NCBI GenBank assembly: GCA_026005095.1
Contig: BPKK01000003.1
Span: forward strand, 62,001-126,000
DNA from: Silanimonas sp.
GTDB taxonomy: Bacteria > Pseudomonadota > Gammaproteobacteria > Xanthomonadales > Xanthomonadaceae
Direction of reading: 5' to 3'
Length of the DNA stretch: 64,000 bases
Part shown: positions 1 through 7,880 of the stretch, piece by piece
How the letters are laid out: each line of letters starts with the position of its first letter
Numbering within the stretch: the stretch's first letter is position 1
Position numbers and translations under genes: made by a program
Notes under the pieces: generated by a model
Database searches by the model: none
Seen by the model: only the letters and a program-made list of their open reading frames with translations
What the model was told of the DNA's origin: nothing

Positions 1-1
1 G

Positions 2-145
2 CGCGAGTTCCACGACCGCGTGCTGCGCGAGGGCTCAATGCCCATCTACCTGCTGCGCGAACGCCTGTTCGACCGGGTGGAAAACGAAGCGCCACGGCAG
101 GCGTGGCGCTTCCTTGACTCGGCAGCGAACGCCAGCGCCCGCTAA
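2..145 (+). CDS. DUF885 family protein, C-terminal fragment
   Basis: The window opens inside a gene. The second reading frame gives 47 residues ending at a TAA stop, with the stretch FHDRVLREGSMPIYLLRERL. This resembles the C-terminal end of the DUF885 family, large secreted or lipid-anchored proteins with metallopeptidase-like features whose last helices carry a similar FHD-V-L-G-P-L pattern. Only the tail is present, so no catalytic residues or signal peptide can be judged. The assignment is from memory of the family pattern. Confidence 0.6.
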   Translation, partial: REFHDRVLREGSMPIYLLRERLFDRVENEAPRQAWRFLDSAANASAR

Positions 146-147
146 AG

Positions 148-166
148 AGCGCCGGCCGGGGCTTTT
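148..166 (+). terminator. weak hairpin plus T run after the DUF885 gene
   Basis: A six-pair stem with one mismatch (AGCGCC / GGGGCT, loop GGCC) is followed by TTTT just past the DUF885 stop. It overlaps the end of dksA on the other strand and could act as a short terminator between the convergent genes. The stem is short, so confidence is low. Confidence 0.3.
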
Positions 167-1156
167 CAGTCGCCCATCTGCCTTTGCATGTGCTCCCAGC
201 GCTCCTGGGCGTCCAGGGTGCGCTCGGCGGTGGGCCGGGCCTCGAGGCGCTCGAGGCCGATCGGCTCGCCGGTGTCCACGCAGTAGCCGTAGTCACCCTC
301 CTCCAGCCGGCGCAGGGTGCTGTCGATCTTGTTGATCAGCTTGCGGTAGCGGTCGCGGGTGCGGAGCTCCAGCGCGTTCTCGGTCTCGCGGGTGGCACGC
401 TCGGCCTCGTCGCCGACGTCGCGCACCTCGTCCTTGAGGTTCTCGATGGTCTGCTGCGACTCCTCCACCAGTTCCTGGCGCCAGGCCAGGAGCTTCTGGC
501 GGAAGTATTCGAGCTGGTAGGGATTCATGTACTCCTCGGTCGGCGAGGGCTTGTAGCCGGCCGGGAGGGTGACGCGTTCGATCACGGGGGCGGGTCGCTT
601 GGGTTCTTCGCGGGGCCGCTCCGGCTTGACGTAGCCGGCGCGGGCACCCGTGGTACGGGAGTCGGTGGAACGGGCCGGCGCCTTGGAGGAGCGGCGACGC
701 GGATTCGGGGGCCCGGGCGACCGGCGGCTTCGGCGCGGCGGCGGCCGGACTGCCCGCCGCTTCAGGCTTTGCCGGAGGCGCCTTGGGTGCGGACCCGGCC
801 GGTTTCGCGGCCTTCGGGGCCGGCTTCGCCGCAGCGGCCTTGGCGGGGCTGGCGGCGGGCTTCGCCACCTTCTTCGCTGCCGGCTTCGCAGCCTTCGGGG
901 CCGGCTTCGCCGCGGGGGCCTTGCCGGGCCTGGCGGCGGGCTTCGCCACCTTCTTCGCTGCCGGCTTCGCAGCCTTCGGGGCCGGCTTCGCCGCAGGCTT
1001 GGCTGCAGACTTGGGCGCGGCCTTCTTCACCGGGGCAGAGACCGCCTTCTTCACCGCGCGGGCCACCTTGCCTACGGCCTTCGCCACCTTGCCAACGGCA
1101 CTGGCCTTCTTCTCCGGTGCCTTGGCGGCCTTCTTCGCGGGTTTCTTGGCAGCCAC
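166..1156 (-). CDS. dksA: DksA-family RNA polymerase-binding factor with Lys/Ala-rich N-terminal tail (one frame break)
   Basis: DksA binds the RNA polymerase secondary channel and potentiates ppGpp. The C-terminal ~140 residues are clear DksA: a coiled coil with the tip GDEAERAT, then DYGYCVDTGEPIG and LEARPTAERT. The tip reads D-E-A-E-R-A where E. coli has DxxDxA, so the second Asp is Glu. Only one of the four zinc-finger cysteines remains, as in Cys-poor DksA forms of Xanthomonads. The first ~145 residues are almost only Lys, Ala and Pro, from a GTG start preceded by AGAGGA. Tail and DksA core lie in different frames; the switch fits one extra base in the G5 run at 707-711. Repaired length is about 329 residues. 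A GTG at 585 could start a 139-residue core alone, but the tail is plainly coding and such tails occur in relatives. Most likely intact in the organism. Confidence 0.85.
811..994 (-). repeat. 81-bp-period tandem repeat in the dksA tail
   Basis: Positions 849-913 and 930-994 are identical over 65 bp at an offset of 81 bp, and the end of the unit recurs once more near 811-832. The unit encodes KPAPKAAKPAAKKVAKPAA, so the DksA tail grew by in-frame duplication. The pattern recalls histone H1 or AlgP-like C-terminal tails. Copy number could vary between strains. Confidence 0.85.
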
Positions 1157-1250
1157 GAGTGTCCTCTGGATTCGTTGAGCCGTTCGGGCGGCGTGTTATA
1201 GCCTGTCGGCACCTGCGGGGCAACCCGCCTTACGCCCCTCGCCCGCTTCC

Positions 1251-1460
1251 GTGCAACGCCTCGTCCTCGCCAGCCTGCGTGGCTACAAGCGCTTCATCAG
1301 CCCGCTGCTCGGCCAGCACTGCCGCTTCCACCCGAGCTGCTCGATGTACATGTACGAGGCGGTGCTGAAGCACGGCACGCTCCGCGGCGTGTGGCTGGGA
1401 ACGAAGCGGCTGTGTCGCTGCCACCCGCTGCACCCGGGTGGCTACGATCCGGTGCCCTGA
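1251..1460 (+). CDS. yidD: membrane protein insertion efficiency factor YidD
   Basis: A 69-residue protein of the YidD family, which assists YidC-dependent insertion of inner-membrane proteins. The family hallmarks are present: an N-terminal amphipathic stretch ([13 protein letters not shown]), the Cys-rich core [15 protein letters not shown], and the C-terminal [15 protein letters not shown]. Start is GTG. In many gammaproteobacteria yidD sits in rpmH-rnpA-yidD-yidC; here it stands alone between dksA and the convergent folE2, ending six bases before the folE2 stop. A solo yidD is seen in some relatives. Confidence 0.93.
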   Translation: MQRLVLASLRGYKRFISPLLGQHCRFHPSCSMYMYEAVLKHGTLRGVWLGTKRLCRCHPLHPGGYDPVP

Positions 1461-1466
1461 AAGGCC

Positions 1467-2420
1467 TCAGCCGCGCGGGCCGTAGCCGCCCTCGACGCCC
1501 TTGACCGCCACCGCCACGGCATCATGCGGGTGCAGGCTCTCGAAGTGCGAGGCGCGGATCCAGAAATCGGTCACGCGCTCGTCGGCATTGAGTGCCGCCT
1601 GCATGCGCCGGGCGGCGTCTTCGCAAAACATCAGGTTCTGGCCATTGAGCCGGGCGAAGGCCTGTTCGTCCTCGCGCTTCACCGCCGTCTGCACCGGGGT
1701 CTTGAGCGCGCCTTCGATGGTGTCCACGAGATCGATCACCGGCAGTTCGGCGGCATGCGTCGAGAGCCGCACCTTCACATCGGCATGGCTGCGCTGGCTG
1801 TGCGGGGTGGCAACGATGCCCTGCTCGGAACCGAGCCAGCGCAGCACCGCTTCTGGATCCAGTGGCCGGTCGGTGCCGAAATCCTGGCGGAACTGTTCCT
1901 GGATGAGCTGGCGCGCCAGCGCCGCCGAGCAGGGGCAAGTGCTGGAATAGGCCACGCGAACCCCGAGCTCGAGCTCGAAGCCCGTGCGATCGAGGGTAGC
2001 GGCCACTGTCACCGGATAGGCCTTCCAGCCGGTGTTGTCGCTGATGAGGGCCTTGCGGCGCACGAGGTAGTCGAAGCGCAGCTCCACCATCGCCCGGTCC
2101 GAGAGCTCGGCATGCGAGTCGAGGAAGTCGCGCAGCAGGCGACGCAGCGAGGCGGCGCTCAGGGGCTCGGAAGCAAGGTGGCGGTCGATGTGCAGGTACA
2201 GCCGCGACATGTGAATGCCGCGCACATCGGGGCGGTGCAGATTGACGAAGGCATTGACGCGCGCCGCCGCCACGGTCTCGCCGCCTTCGGGCGAGGCGAT
2301 GCGGACCGGCGCCTCGATCTCGCCCATGCCCACCCAGGCCAGCTGGCCGGCAGCGACGGGACGGGCTTCGTTGGCGATGTCCGGCATGATGCGGACGACG
2401 TTCTCGCGGGTGGGGGACAT
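1467..2420 (-). CDS. folE2: GTP cyclohydrolase FolE2 (type IB)
   Basis: Converts GTP to 7,8-dihydroneopterin triphosphate, the first step of tetrahydrofolate synthesis, using a metal-flexible type IB enzyme rather than zinc-dependent FolE. The 317-residue protein has the expected length. The motif YSSTCPCSAALA carries the conserved metal-ligand Cys, with further family blocks RVAYSS, DTIEGAL and EDAARRM. The start at MSPTRENVV is set by GAGGA six bases upstream; a longer in-frame version would overlap the preceding gene without support. It lies 29 bases after the stop of the squalene-synthase-like gene, so it may be the last gene of the mtaD-ubiG operon, or have its own promoter, since a hairpin lies directly upstream. 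I see no AT-rich Zur-type operator, although folE2 is zinc-repressed in other bacteria. Confidence 0.93.
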   Translation of the reverse strand: MSPTRENVVRIMPDIANEARPVAAGQLAWVGMGEIEAPVRIASPEGGETVAAARVNAFVNLHRPDVRGIHMSRLYLHIDRHLASEPLSAASLRRLLRDFLDSHAELSDRAMVELRFDYLVRRKALISDNTGWKAYPVTVAATLDRTGFELELGVRVAYSSTCPCSAALARQLIQEQFRQDFGTDRPLDPEAVLRWLGSEQGIVATPHSQRSHADVKVRLSTHAAELPVIDLVDTIEGALKTPVQTAVKREDEQAFARLNGQNLMFCEDAARRMQAALNADERVTDFWIRASHFESLHPHDAVAVAVKGVEGGYGPRG

Positions 2421-2444
2421 GGAAGGTCCTCGGGGGAGATGGCA

Positions 2445-2461
2445 CCACCCTAGGTGGGTGG
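2445..2461. repeat. inverted repeat upstream of folE2
   Basis: CCACCC and GGGTGG form a perfect six-pair stem around a five-base loop. It overlaps the stop codon of the upstream gene and sits 25 bases before the folE2 start. No T run follows on either strand, so it is not a good terminator. It could be an operator or an RNA processing or translation control element for folE2; function is inference. Confidence 0.4.
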
Positions 2462-3301
2462 CGGTGCAGTGGATGTCAAGCCGGTGGAACACTGTGTCGC
2501 AATGGCGCTGCGCCGGGCGAGCCGCCAGGCCCGCCAGACACGGCCCAGCGCGTACGTTCCCGGCACGTCCCGCCCCACCGCGAGTGCCTCGAGGGCGATA
2601 CGGTCGCCGCGCAGGCTGAGCTGGCGTGGGTAGGCAAGCCCGGTGACGGGGCCAGCCGGTAGCCGGTCGCGCAGGCGCAAGGCCCAGTCGCGGCGCAGGG
2701 CCGCGGCCTCCGGGGCGGGTAGCTGCTCACGGCGCAGACCGTGGCGGGCGAAGAACACCAGCGGCACCCGGGCACGGTCGGCCGCCTCGAGGCCATGTTC
2801 GAGACGCTGCCGCAGCCAATGGGTGGCGAGTGCGTCGACCGTGGCGGCATCGCAGGCCGCCCCGAACAGCCGGGCTTCGCCCTGCACGACGGCCTCGGCC
2901 AGCGGGCGCAGGGCGGCGAAGGCCGCCGATTCGTCGGCCGGCGGATCGGAATCGGCGGCCACCGCGGTGAGGTGCGCGGCGATGCGCGGGAAGGCCGGTC
3001 CCAGCCCGGAGAGGGCGGCCAGCGGGCGGCCCACCGGATGGCGCCAGGCGCCCTGCCCCCAGCCCCGCAACTCCTCCGCCCACCAGCTGGCCTTGAGCCC
3101 CGAGATTCTGGGGTCGCTGCGCTCGAACAGGCACTCGCGCAGCTCGCCCAGCAGGGCACACCAGGCCGCGTAGGCCGGACGCGACTCCGGCGGCACGAAG
3201 CCGAGGCCGGCGCCGAGCAGCGGCTCGCGTGCCGCGGCCTTGGCGAAGCTGGCGCGCAGCCCTTCCTCGAGGCCCTCGCTGCCCGGCACGGCACGGCTCA
3301 T
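2450..3301 (-). CDS. squalene/phytoene synthase-fold protein, probably non-catalytic
   Basis: A 283-residue protein of the squalene/phytoene synthase superfamily, start fixed by an ATGA overlap with the phosphatase stop. The alpha-helical fold signature is visible (LKASWWAEELRGW and, later, GLAYPRQLSLRGD), but the two aspartate-rich motifs that bind prenyl diphosphates are not: WWAEE stands where the first DxxxD is expected. This resembles the Xanthomonad family downstream of ubiG-gph and distantly the mitochondrial assembly factor NDUFAF6. A role in isoprenoid head-to-head condensation is therefore doubtful. No other hopanoid or carotenoid gene is nearby. Its operon with ubiG hints at a membrane or quinone-related role, but that is inference. 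Confidence 0.7.
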   Translation of the reverse strand: MSRAVPGSEGLEEGLRASFAKAAAREPLLGAGLGFVPPESRPAYAAWCALLGELRECLFERSDPRISGLKASWWAEELRGWGQGAWRHPVGRPLAALSGLGPAFPRIAAHLTAVAADSDPPADESAAFAALRPLAEAVVQGEARLFGAACDAATVDALATHWLRQRLEHGLEAADRARVPLVFFARHGLRREQLPAPEAAALRRDWALRLRDRLPAGPVTGLAYPRQLSLRGDRIALEALAVGRDVPGTYALGRVWRAWRLARRSAIATQCSTGLTSTAPPPT

Positions 3302-3969
3302 GCGCTCGCCTCCCCGAGGTGCGGTAGGAGCTCGCTGGGGGCCGCGATCCAGGCCGCGGCGGGCCAGGCCCGCGGATCCTCGTGGGCCTCGCGGTAGCCC
3401 CAGAGCGCGGCGATGCCCGGCATGCCGGCGGCGACGGCGGCCTCGATGTCCCGCGCATCGTCGCCCACGTACAGGCAGTCGCCCGGAGCGAGTCCCAACT
3501 GGCGCGCCGCCAGCCACAGCGGATCGGGAGCCGGCTTGCGCACCGGCAGGGTATCGCCGCCGACCAGGGCGGCGCTGCGGCCGGCCCAACCCAGGCCCTG
3601 CACCACTGCGCGGGCGAGCGCCTCGGGCTTGTTGGTGACGATGCCCCAGCGCAGGCCGCGTGCCTCGATCGCTGCCAGCAGCGGCTCGATGCCGGCAAAC
3701 GGCCGGGTACGCACCGCCAGCGCCCCGGCGTAGTGGGCGAGGAAACGCGGCAGCAGGGCCTCGCGGGCAGCCTCCTCGAGGTCCTCGAAGGCGCGGGTCA
3801 GAAGCGCTCGCCCACCCTTGGACACCAGCGGGCGCAGGGCGGCCGCGGGCAGGGCTGCCCTGCCCGCCTCGGCCCGCAGCCGGTTCACGGCCGCGATCAG
3901 GTCGGGGGCGGTGTCGGCAAGGGTACCGTCGAGATCGAACAGCACCGCCTGGCAGGCCCGGCCGCTCAT
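3298..3969 (-). CDS. gph: HAD phosphatase: phosphoglycolate phosphatase Gph or MurNAc-6-phosphate phosphatase MupP
   Basis: A 223-residue HAD-superfamily phosphatase. Motif I is [11 protein letters not shown] with both aspartates, motif II lies in GIVTNKP, and motif III/IV is [12 protein letters not shown], so it should be active. The cap domain is small and helical. It overlaps ubiG upstream and the next gene downstream by ATGA, implying translational coupling. Automatic annotation usually gives Gph. However, in Pseudomonas the phosphatase placed directly after ubiG is MupP, which makes N-acetylmuramate from its 6-phosphate in cell-wall recycling. Gene context here is the same, so MupP is a serious alternative; the sequence alone does not decide it for me. 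Confidence 0.85.
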   Translation of the reverse strand: MSGRACQAVLFDLDGTLADTAPDLIAAVNRLRAEAGRAALPAAALRPLVSKGGRALLTRAFEDLEEAAREALLPRFLAHYAGALAVRTRPFAGIEPLLAAIEARGLRWGIVTNKPEALARAVVQGLGWAGRSAALVGGDTLPVRKPAPDPLWLAARQLGLAPGDCLYVGDDARDIEAAVAAGMPGIAALWGYREAHEDPRAWPAAAWIAAPSELLPHLGEASA

Positions 3970-4709
3970 TCCGGCTTCCGGGCGACGCACAGGTAGTTCA
4001 CGGAGGGCGCCCCGCCGACCCGGGCGCTGCGCCGCAGCGGGTCGTAGCGAAGACCGCTCACATCCTCGGGCTCGAGGCCGGCCTCGCGCAGCCCGGCGGC
4101 GAGCTCCGCGGGACGGATGAACTGGCGGTAGTCGTGGGTGCCGCGCGGCAACAGGCCGGCAAGGTACTCGGCGCCGACGATGGCGAGGGCAAAGGCGGCC
4201 GGTGTGCGGTTGAGGGTGGAGAGGAACAGCCGGCCACCGGGTTTCAGCAGGCGGGCCGAGGCGGCGAGTACCCGGCGCGGGTCGGGCACGTGCTCGAGCA
4301 TTTCCATGCAGGTGATGGCATCGAAGCTGCCCGGCACGGCCTCGGCCAGCGCCTCGACATCGGCCACGCGGTATTCCACGGCCAGGGGCTCGCCCGCCTG
4401 GCGGCGCTCGAGCAGGTGCAGGCGGGCGATGTCGATCAGTTCCGGCGAGAGGTCGATGCCCAGTACCGAGGCCCCGGCCCGGGCCAGGGCCTCGCTCAGA
4501 AGACCGCCGCCACAGCCGAGATCGAGCACCCGGGCGCCGCGCAGCGGCTGGCGCGCGGCCACGTAGGCGAGCCGTGCCGGATTCAGGGCATGCAGGGGCG
4601 CCTGCGGCCCCTGCGGGTCCCACCAGCGGTGGGCCAGCGCCGAGAACTTCGCGATCTCGGCGGGGTCGGCATTGGGCCGGGCGCGGTCCGCGGGAATGAC
4701 GGGGTTCAT
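3966..4709 (-). CDS. ubiG: ubiquinone biosynthesis O-methyltransferase UbiG
   Basis: Performs both O-methylations of ubiquinone synthesis with S-adenosylmethionine. At 247 residues it matches the family. The N-terminal [19 protein letters not shown] is a UbiG signature (FDxxAxxWWDP-like), followed by the SAM-binding [13 protein letters not shown] and the post-motif [11 protein letters not shown]. The end [15 protein letters not shown] is typical. Four-base overlaps join it to the deaminase upstream and the phosphatase downstream. Confidence 0.96.
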   Translation of the reverse strand: MNPVIPADRARPNADPAEIAKFSALAHRWWDPQGPQAPLHALNPARLAYVAARQPLRGARVLDLGCGGGLLSEALARAGASVLGIDLSPELIDIARLHLLERRQAGEPLAVEYRVADVEALAEAVPGSFDAITCMEMLEHVPDPRRVLAASARLLKPGGRLFLSTLNRTPAAFALAIVGAEYLAGLLPRGTHDYRQFIRPAELAAGLREAGLEPEDVSGLRYDPLRRSARVGGAPSVNYLCVARKPE

Positions 4710-6046
4710 GCCGGAGCTCCGGGGCGGGGAAGGTTGGCGATGCGCCGGGCCCAGGCCCGGGCCTTGGCGCCGAGCGCCTCGACATCGACATCGACCAGGC
4801 GGTGGTCGCGCAGCCGCGGCCGGCCGGCGATCCAGACATCGCGCACATCACGGCGACTGGCGGCGTATACCAGATGCGAGATCACGTGGTAGCAGGGCTG
4901 CAGTTCGAGCGAGGAGAACTCGATGCAGGCGAGGTCGGCCTGCTTACCCGGCTCGATCGAGCCGATCTCCTCTTCGAGCCCGAGGGCGCGCGCACCGGCC
5001 AGGGTGGCAGCCTCCAGCGCCGAGGCCGCGTCCAGCGCCCGGGCATCGCCGGCCACGGCCTTGGCCAGCAGGGCGGCATGGCGCATCTCCTCCACCATGT
5101 CGAGGTCGTTGTTGCTGGCGCAGCCATCGGTGCCGATGCCCACGTTGGCCCCGGCCCGGCGCAGGGCCTCCACCGGGCAGAATCCGGAGGCCAGCTTGAG
5201 GTTCGACTGCGGGCAGTGGGCGATGTGCACGCCACGCTCGGCGCAGAGGCGGATCTCGCCTTCGGTGAGCTGGGTCATGTGCACGGCGATCAGCCGGGCA
5301 TCGAGGAGGCCGAGACGGTCGAGGCGGGCCAGCGGACGCTGGCCGTGCTCGCGGCGCGAGTCCTCGATCTCCTGCGCCGTCTCGTGCACATGGCAGTGCA
5401 CCGGCAGATCGAGCTGGCCGGCGAGCATGGCGATGCGCTCGAAGCTGGCATCCGAGACGGTGTAGGGGGCGTGCGGGGCGAAGGCGAAACGCAGCAGCGG
5501 GTGGCCGCGCCAGGCATCGAAGGTCTCCAACGCCTTGTCGAAGTACTCGGCGGTCGTCCGCGCCCAGGGCGAGGGGAATTCGATCACCGGCAGACCGACG
5601 GTGGCGCGGAAGCCGAGCCGGGCGTAGGTCTGGGCCTGCACGTCGGGGAAGAAGTAGTTCTCGTTGCAGGCAGTGGTGCCGCCACGCAGCATCTCGGCCA
5701 CGGCAAGCTCGATGCCGTCGGCGATGAAGTCCGGCGCCATCACCGCCCCCTCGATCGGCCAGATGTGCTCCTGCAGCCAGGGCATCAGCGGCAGGTCGTC
5801 AGCCAGCCCGCGCAGCAGGGTCATGGGGTTGTGGGTGTGGAGGTTGACGAGGCCCGGGATCAGGACGCCCTCCGGGCGCGACACCACCTCGGCGGGCAGG
5901 AAGCGGGCGCGGGCCTCGGTGCGCGGCAGCACGGCGAGGATGCGCCCCCCCGCCACCGCCACCGCATGGTCGGCCAGCACGACACCCTTCGGTGCCACCG
6001 GCACCACCCAACCGGCTTCGATCAACAGGTCGCAGGCTTGCAGCAC
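4706..6046 (-). CDS. mtaD: 5'-methylthioadenosine/S-adenosylhomocysteine deaminase (TRZ/ATZ family)
   Basis: An amidohydrolase predicted to deaminate methylthioadenosine or S-adenosylhomocysteine. Zinc ligands are seen in [13 protein letters not shown], in HCHVHET, in the H of AVHMTQ, and in [14 protein letters not shown] chose the GTG start at [16 protein letters not shown] because GGGGAG lies five bases upstream and the length, 446 residues, fits the family; a longer version would begin in a low-complexity Arg/Pro stretch. It leads an operon with ubiG, the phosphatase and two more genes. In Pseudomonas aeruginosa the homologue lies between mtnA and ubiG, next to gyrA; here mtnA-gyrA are 40 kb away. 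TRZ/ATZ members vary in substrate, so the methylthioadenosine role rests partly on context. Confidence 0.85.
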   Translation of the reverse strand: MLQACDLLIEAGWVVPVAPKGVVLADHAVAVAGGRILAVLPRTEARARFLPAEVVSRPEGVLIPGLVNLHTHNPMTLLRGLADDLPLMPWLQEHIWPIEGAVMAPDFIADGIELAVAEMLRGGTTACNENYFFPDVQAQTYARLGFRATVGLPVIEFPSPWARTTAEYFDKALETFDAWRGHPLLRFAFAPHAPYTVSDASFERIAMLAGQLDLPVHCHVHETAQEIEDSRREHGQRPLARLDRLGLLDARLIAVHMTQLTEGEIRLCAERGVHIAHCPQSNLKLASGFCPVEALRRAGANVGIGTDGCASNNDLDMVEEMRHAALLAKAVAGDARALDAASALEAATLAGARALGLEEEIGSIEPGKQADLACIEFSSLELQPCYHVISHLVYAASRRDVRDVWIAGRPRLRDHRLVDVDVEALGAKARAWARRIANLPRPGAPA

Positions 6047-6169
6047 GTTCGCTCCCCGGACATGGACGCGGCGCGCCGGGAGGGGCGCGCCGCGAGGATG
6101 GCCGGCCCGCGGCAACGGGCCGGCGACGACGGTTCCGGCGCTCGGGACACCCCCGTCGCCGGGCAGCGC

Positions 6170-6736
6170 TCACTTGACCCGGCTGACGTACTCACCGGTG
6201 CGGGTATCGACGCGAATGACCTCGTCCTGGGCCACGAACAGCGGCACGCGGACCACCGCGCCGGTCTCCAGCTTGGCCGGCTTGCCGCCGCCCCCCGAAG
6301 TGTCACCACGCACGCCCGGGTCGGTCTCGACGATCTTCAGCTCGACGAAGTTCGGCGGCTGCACGGCGATTGGACTGCCGTTCCAGAGCGTGACCACGCA
6401 GGGTTCCTCGCCCTTCAGCCACTTGGCCGCATCGCCCACGCTGGCGGCATCGGCCTGCACCTGCTCGAAGGTCTCCTGCTGCATGAAGTGCCAGAACTCA
6501 CCGTCGTTGTAGAGGTACTGCATGTCGGTGTCGACCACGTCGGCGGCCTCGACGCTGTCGGTGGCCTTCATGGTCATTTCCACTACCCGGCCGGTCTTGA
6601 TGAAGCGGTACTTCACGCGGGTGAAGGCCTGGCCCTTGCCCGGCTTGATGTACTCCGTCTCGGTGATGACGCACGGCTCGTTGTTGACGATGATCTTCAT
6701 GCCGTTTTTGACGTCATTCATGCCGTAGCTGGCCAT
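6170..6736 (-). CDS. efp: elongation factor P
   Basis: EF-P binds between the ribosomal P and E sites and restores peptide bonding at polyproline stretches. The 188-residue length and three-barrel layout match. The modified residue is Lys34 in the loop [10 protein letters not shown], the target of EpmA beta-lysylation. Both modifying genes are in the window: epmB starts divergently 68 bases away and epmA is 44 kb away. AGGAGCACC precedes the ATG. Confidence 0.98.
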   Translation of the reverse strand: MASYGMNDVKNGMKIIVNNEPCVITETEYIKPGKGQAFTRVKYRFIKTGRVVEMTMKATDSVEAADVVDTDMQYLYNDGEFWHFMQQETFEQVQADAASVGDAAKWLKGEEPCVVTLWNGSPIAVQPPNFVELKIVETDPGVRGDTSGGGGKPAKLETGAVVRVPLFVAQDEVIRVDTRTGEYVSRVK

Positions 6737-6755
6737 GCGGGTGCTCCTGGACCTT

Positions 6756-6761
6756 TACAAT
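6756..6761 (+). promoter_or_regulatory. candidate -10 box for epmB
   Basis: TACAAT lies in the short efp-epmB divergent region, 43 bases before the epmB ATG. No convincing -35 is visible at the proper distance; it would fall inside the efp start. Listed as a weak candidate. Confidence 0.35.
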
Positions 6762-6804
6762 GCGGGGTTCACGGCCCGGCCCGGGCCGCGGTGAAAGACT
6801 CGAG

Positions 6805-7809
6805 ATGATACCCGTTCCCGCCCCCGCCCGGCAGCCTGCCCGCTGGCAGACCCTCTGGCGCGAGGCCATCCGCGACCCCCGGGAACTGCTGGAGAGCCTT
6901 GGCCTGCCCGCACTCGCCGCGCGCCTCTCCGCCCCGGCGCAGGCGCAGTTCCCGCTGCGGGTGCCGCGCAGCTACGTGGCACGGATGCGCCATGGCGATC
7001 CTGCCGACCCGCTGCTGCGCCAGGTGCTGCCACTCGACGAGGAAGATCGGCGGGTGCCGGGTTTCAGCCTCGATGCCGTCGGCGATGGTGCGGCGAAGGG
7101 CGGCACGGGAGTCATCCACAAGTACGACGGCCGCGCCCTGTTGATCGCCACCGGCAGCTGCGCCATCCACTGCCGCTACTGCTTCCGCCGCCACTTCCCC
7201 TACGCCGAGGAAACCGCTGCGTCGAGCGGCTGGGCTTCGGCCATCGACTACCTGCGAAACCACCCGTCGGTGCGGGAAGTGATCCTCTCCGGCGGCGATC
7301 CCTTGAGCCTCGGCACGGCCAAACTGGCCGAGCTGACGGGCGCGCTGCGCACCCTGCCGCAGATCACGCGGCTGCGCATCCATACTCGCCTGCCGATCGT
7401 ACTGCCGGAACGAATCGATGCCGAGTTCCTCGACTGGATCGGCGCCCTGCCCTGGCCGGCGGTGCTGGTGCTGCATGCCAACCATGCCAACGAGATCGAT
7501 GCCACGGTGCGCGAAGCCTGTGCCGCCCTGCGTGCCCGCGGCGCGCACCTGCTGAACCAGGCGGTGCTGCTGCGCGGGGTGAACGACAGCGTGGAGGCGC
7601 TGGAGGCCCTGTCGGAAGCCCTGTTCGACGCCGGCGTGCTGCCCTACTACCTGCACCAGCTCGACCGGGTGCAGGGCGCGGCGCATTTCGAAGTGCCGGA
7701 GGCCGAGTCACTGGCCCTGCTTGCAGCCCTGCGGGCGCGGCTGCCCGGCTTTCTGGTGCCGAAGCTCGTGCGCGAAGTGGCCGGCGAACCCGCCAAGACT
7801 CCGCTCTGA
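6805..7809 (+). CDS. epmB: EF-P beta-lysylation protein EpmB (lysine 2,3-aminomutase family)
   Basis: A radical SAM, PLP-dependent aminomutase that makes (R)-beta-lysine for EF-P modification. The cluster motif CAIHCRYC fits CxxxCxxC and is followed by FRRHFPY, usual for this family. VILSGGDPLSL and PYYLHQLDRVQGAAHF are further markers. The 334-residue form from the ATG at MIPVPAPAR is close to E. coli EpmB (342). It is divergent from efp, an arrangement common in gammaproteobacteria. The C-terminus lacks the extra domain found in clostridial KamA, consistent with EpmB. Confidence 0.96.
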   Translation: MIPVPAPARQPARWQTLWREAIRDPRELLESLGLPALAARLSAPAQAQFPLRVPRSYVARMRHGDPADPLLRQVLPLDEEDRRVPGFSLDAVGDGAAKGGTGVIHKYDGRALLIATGSCAIHCRYCFRRHFPYAEETAASSGWASAIDYLRNHPSVREVILSGGDPLSLGTAKLAELTGALRTLPQITRLRIHTRLPIVLPERIDAEFLDWIGALPWPAVLVLHANHANEIDATVREACAALRARGAHLLNQAVLLRGVNDSVEALEALSEALFDAGVLPYYLHQLDRVQGAAHFEVPEAESLALLAALRARLPGFLVPKLVREVAGEPAKTPL

Positions 7810-7844
7810 CCGCGGCGGCGGCTGGTGCGCCGCGCCATGGCCCG

Positions 7845-7850
7845 TATACT
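7845..7850 (+). promoter_or_regulatory. candidate -10 box for fimX
   Basis: TATACT stands 30 bases before the fimX ATG in a region otherwise almost pure GC. A poor -35 (CTGGTG) lies 17 bases upstream. The -10 is good, the whole promoter is uncertain. Confidence 0.45.
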
Positions 7851-7880
7851 GCCGCGGACATCCCCCTGATACCGGCCTGA

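Noticed and set aside
293-720. Continuation of the Lys/Ala-rich frame into an Arg/Pro-rich tail
   Set aside because: Past the frame switch the sequence becomes meaningless (Arg/Pro/Gly), while the other frame is DksA. It is a shadow, not a fusion protein.
2421-2500. Zur box upstream of folE2
   Set aside because: No AT-rich palindrome of the Zur kind is present, only the GC-rich hairpin reported.
2450-3301. Hopanoid or carotenoid synthesis gene
   Set aside because: Aspartate-rich substrate motifs are missing and no pathway partner lies nearby.
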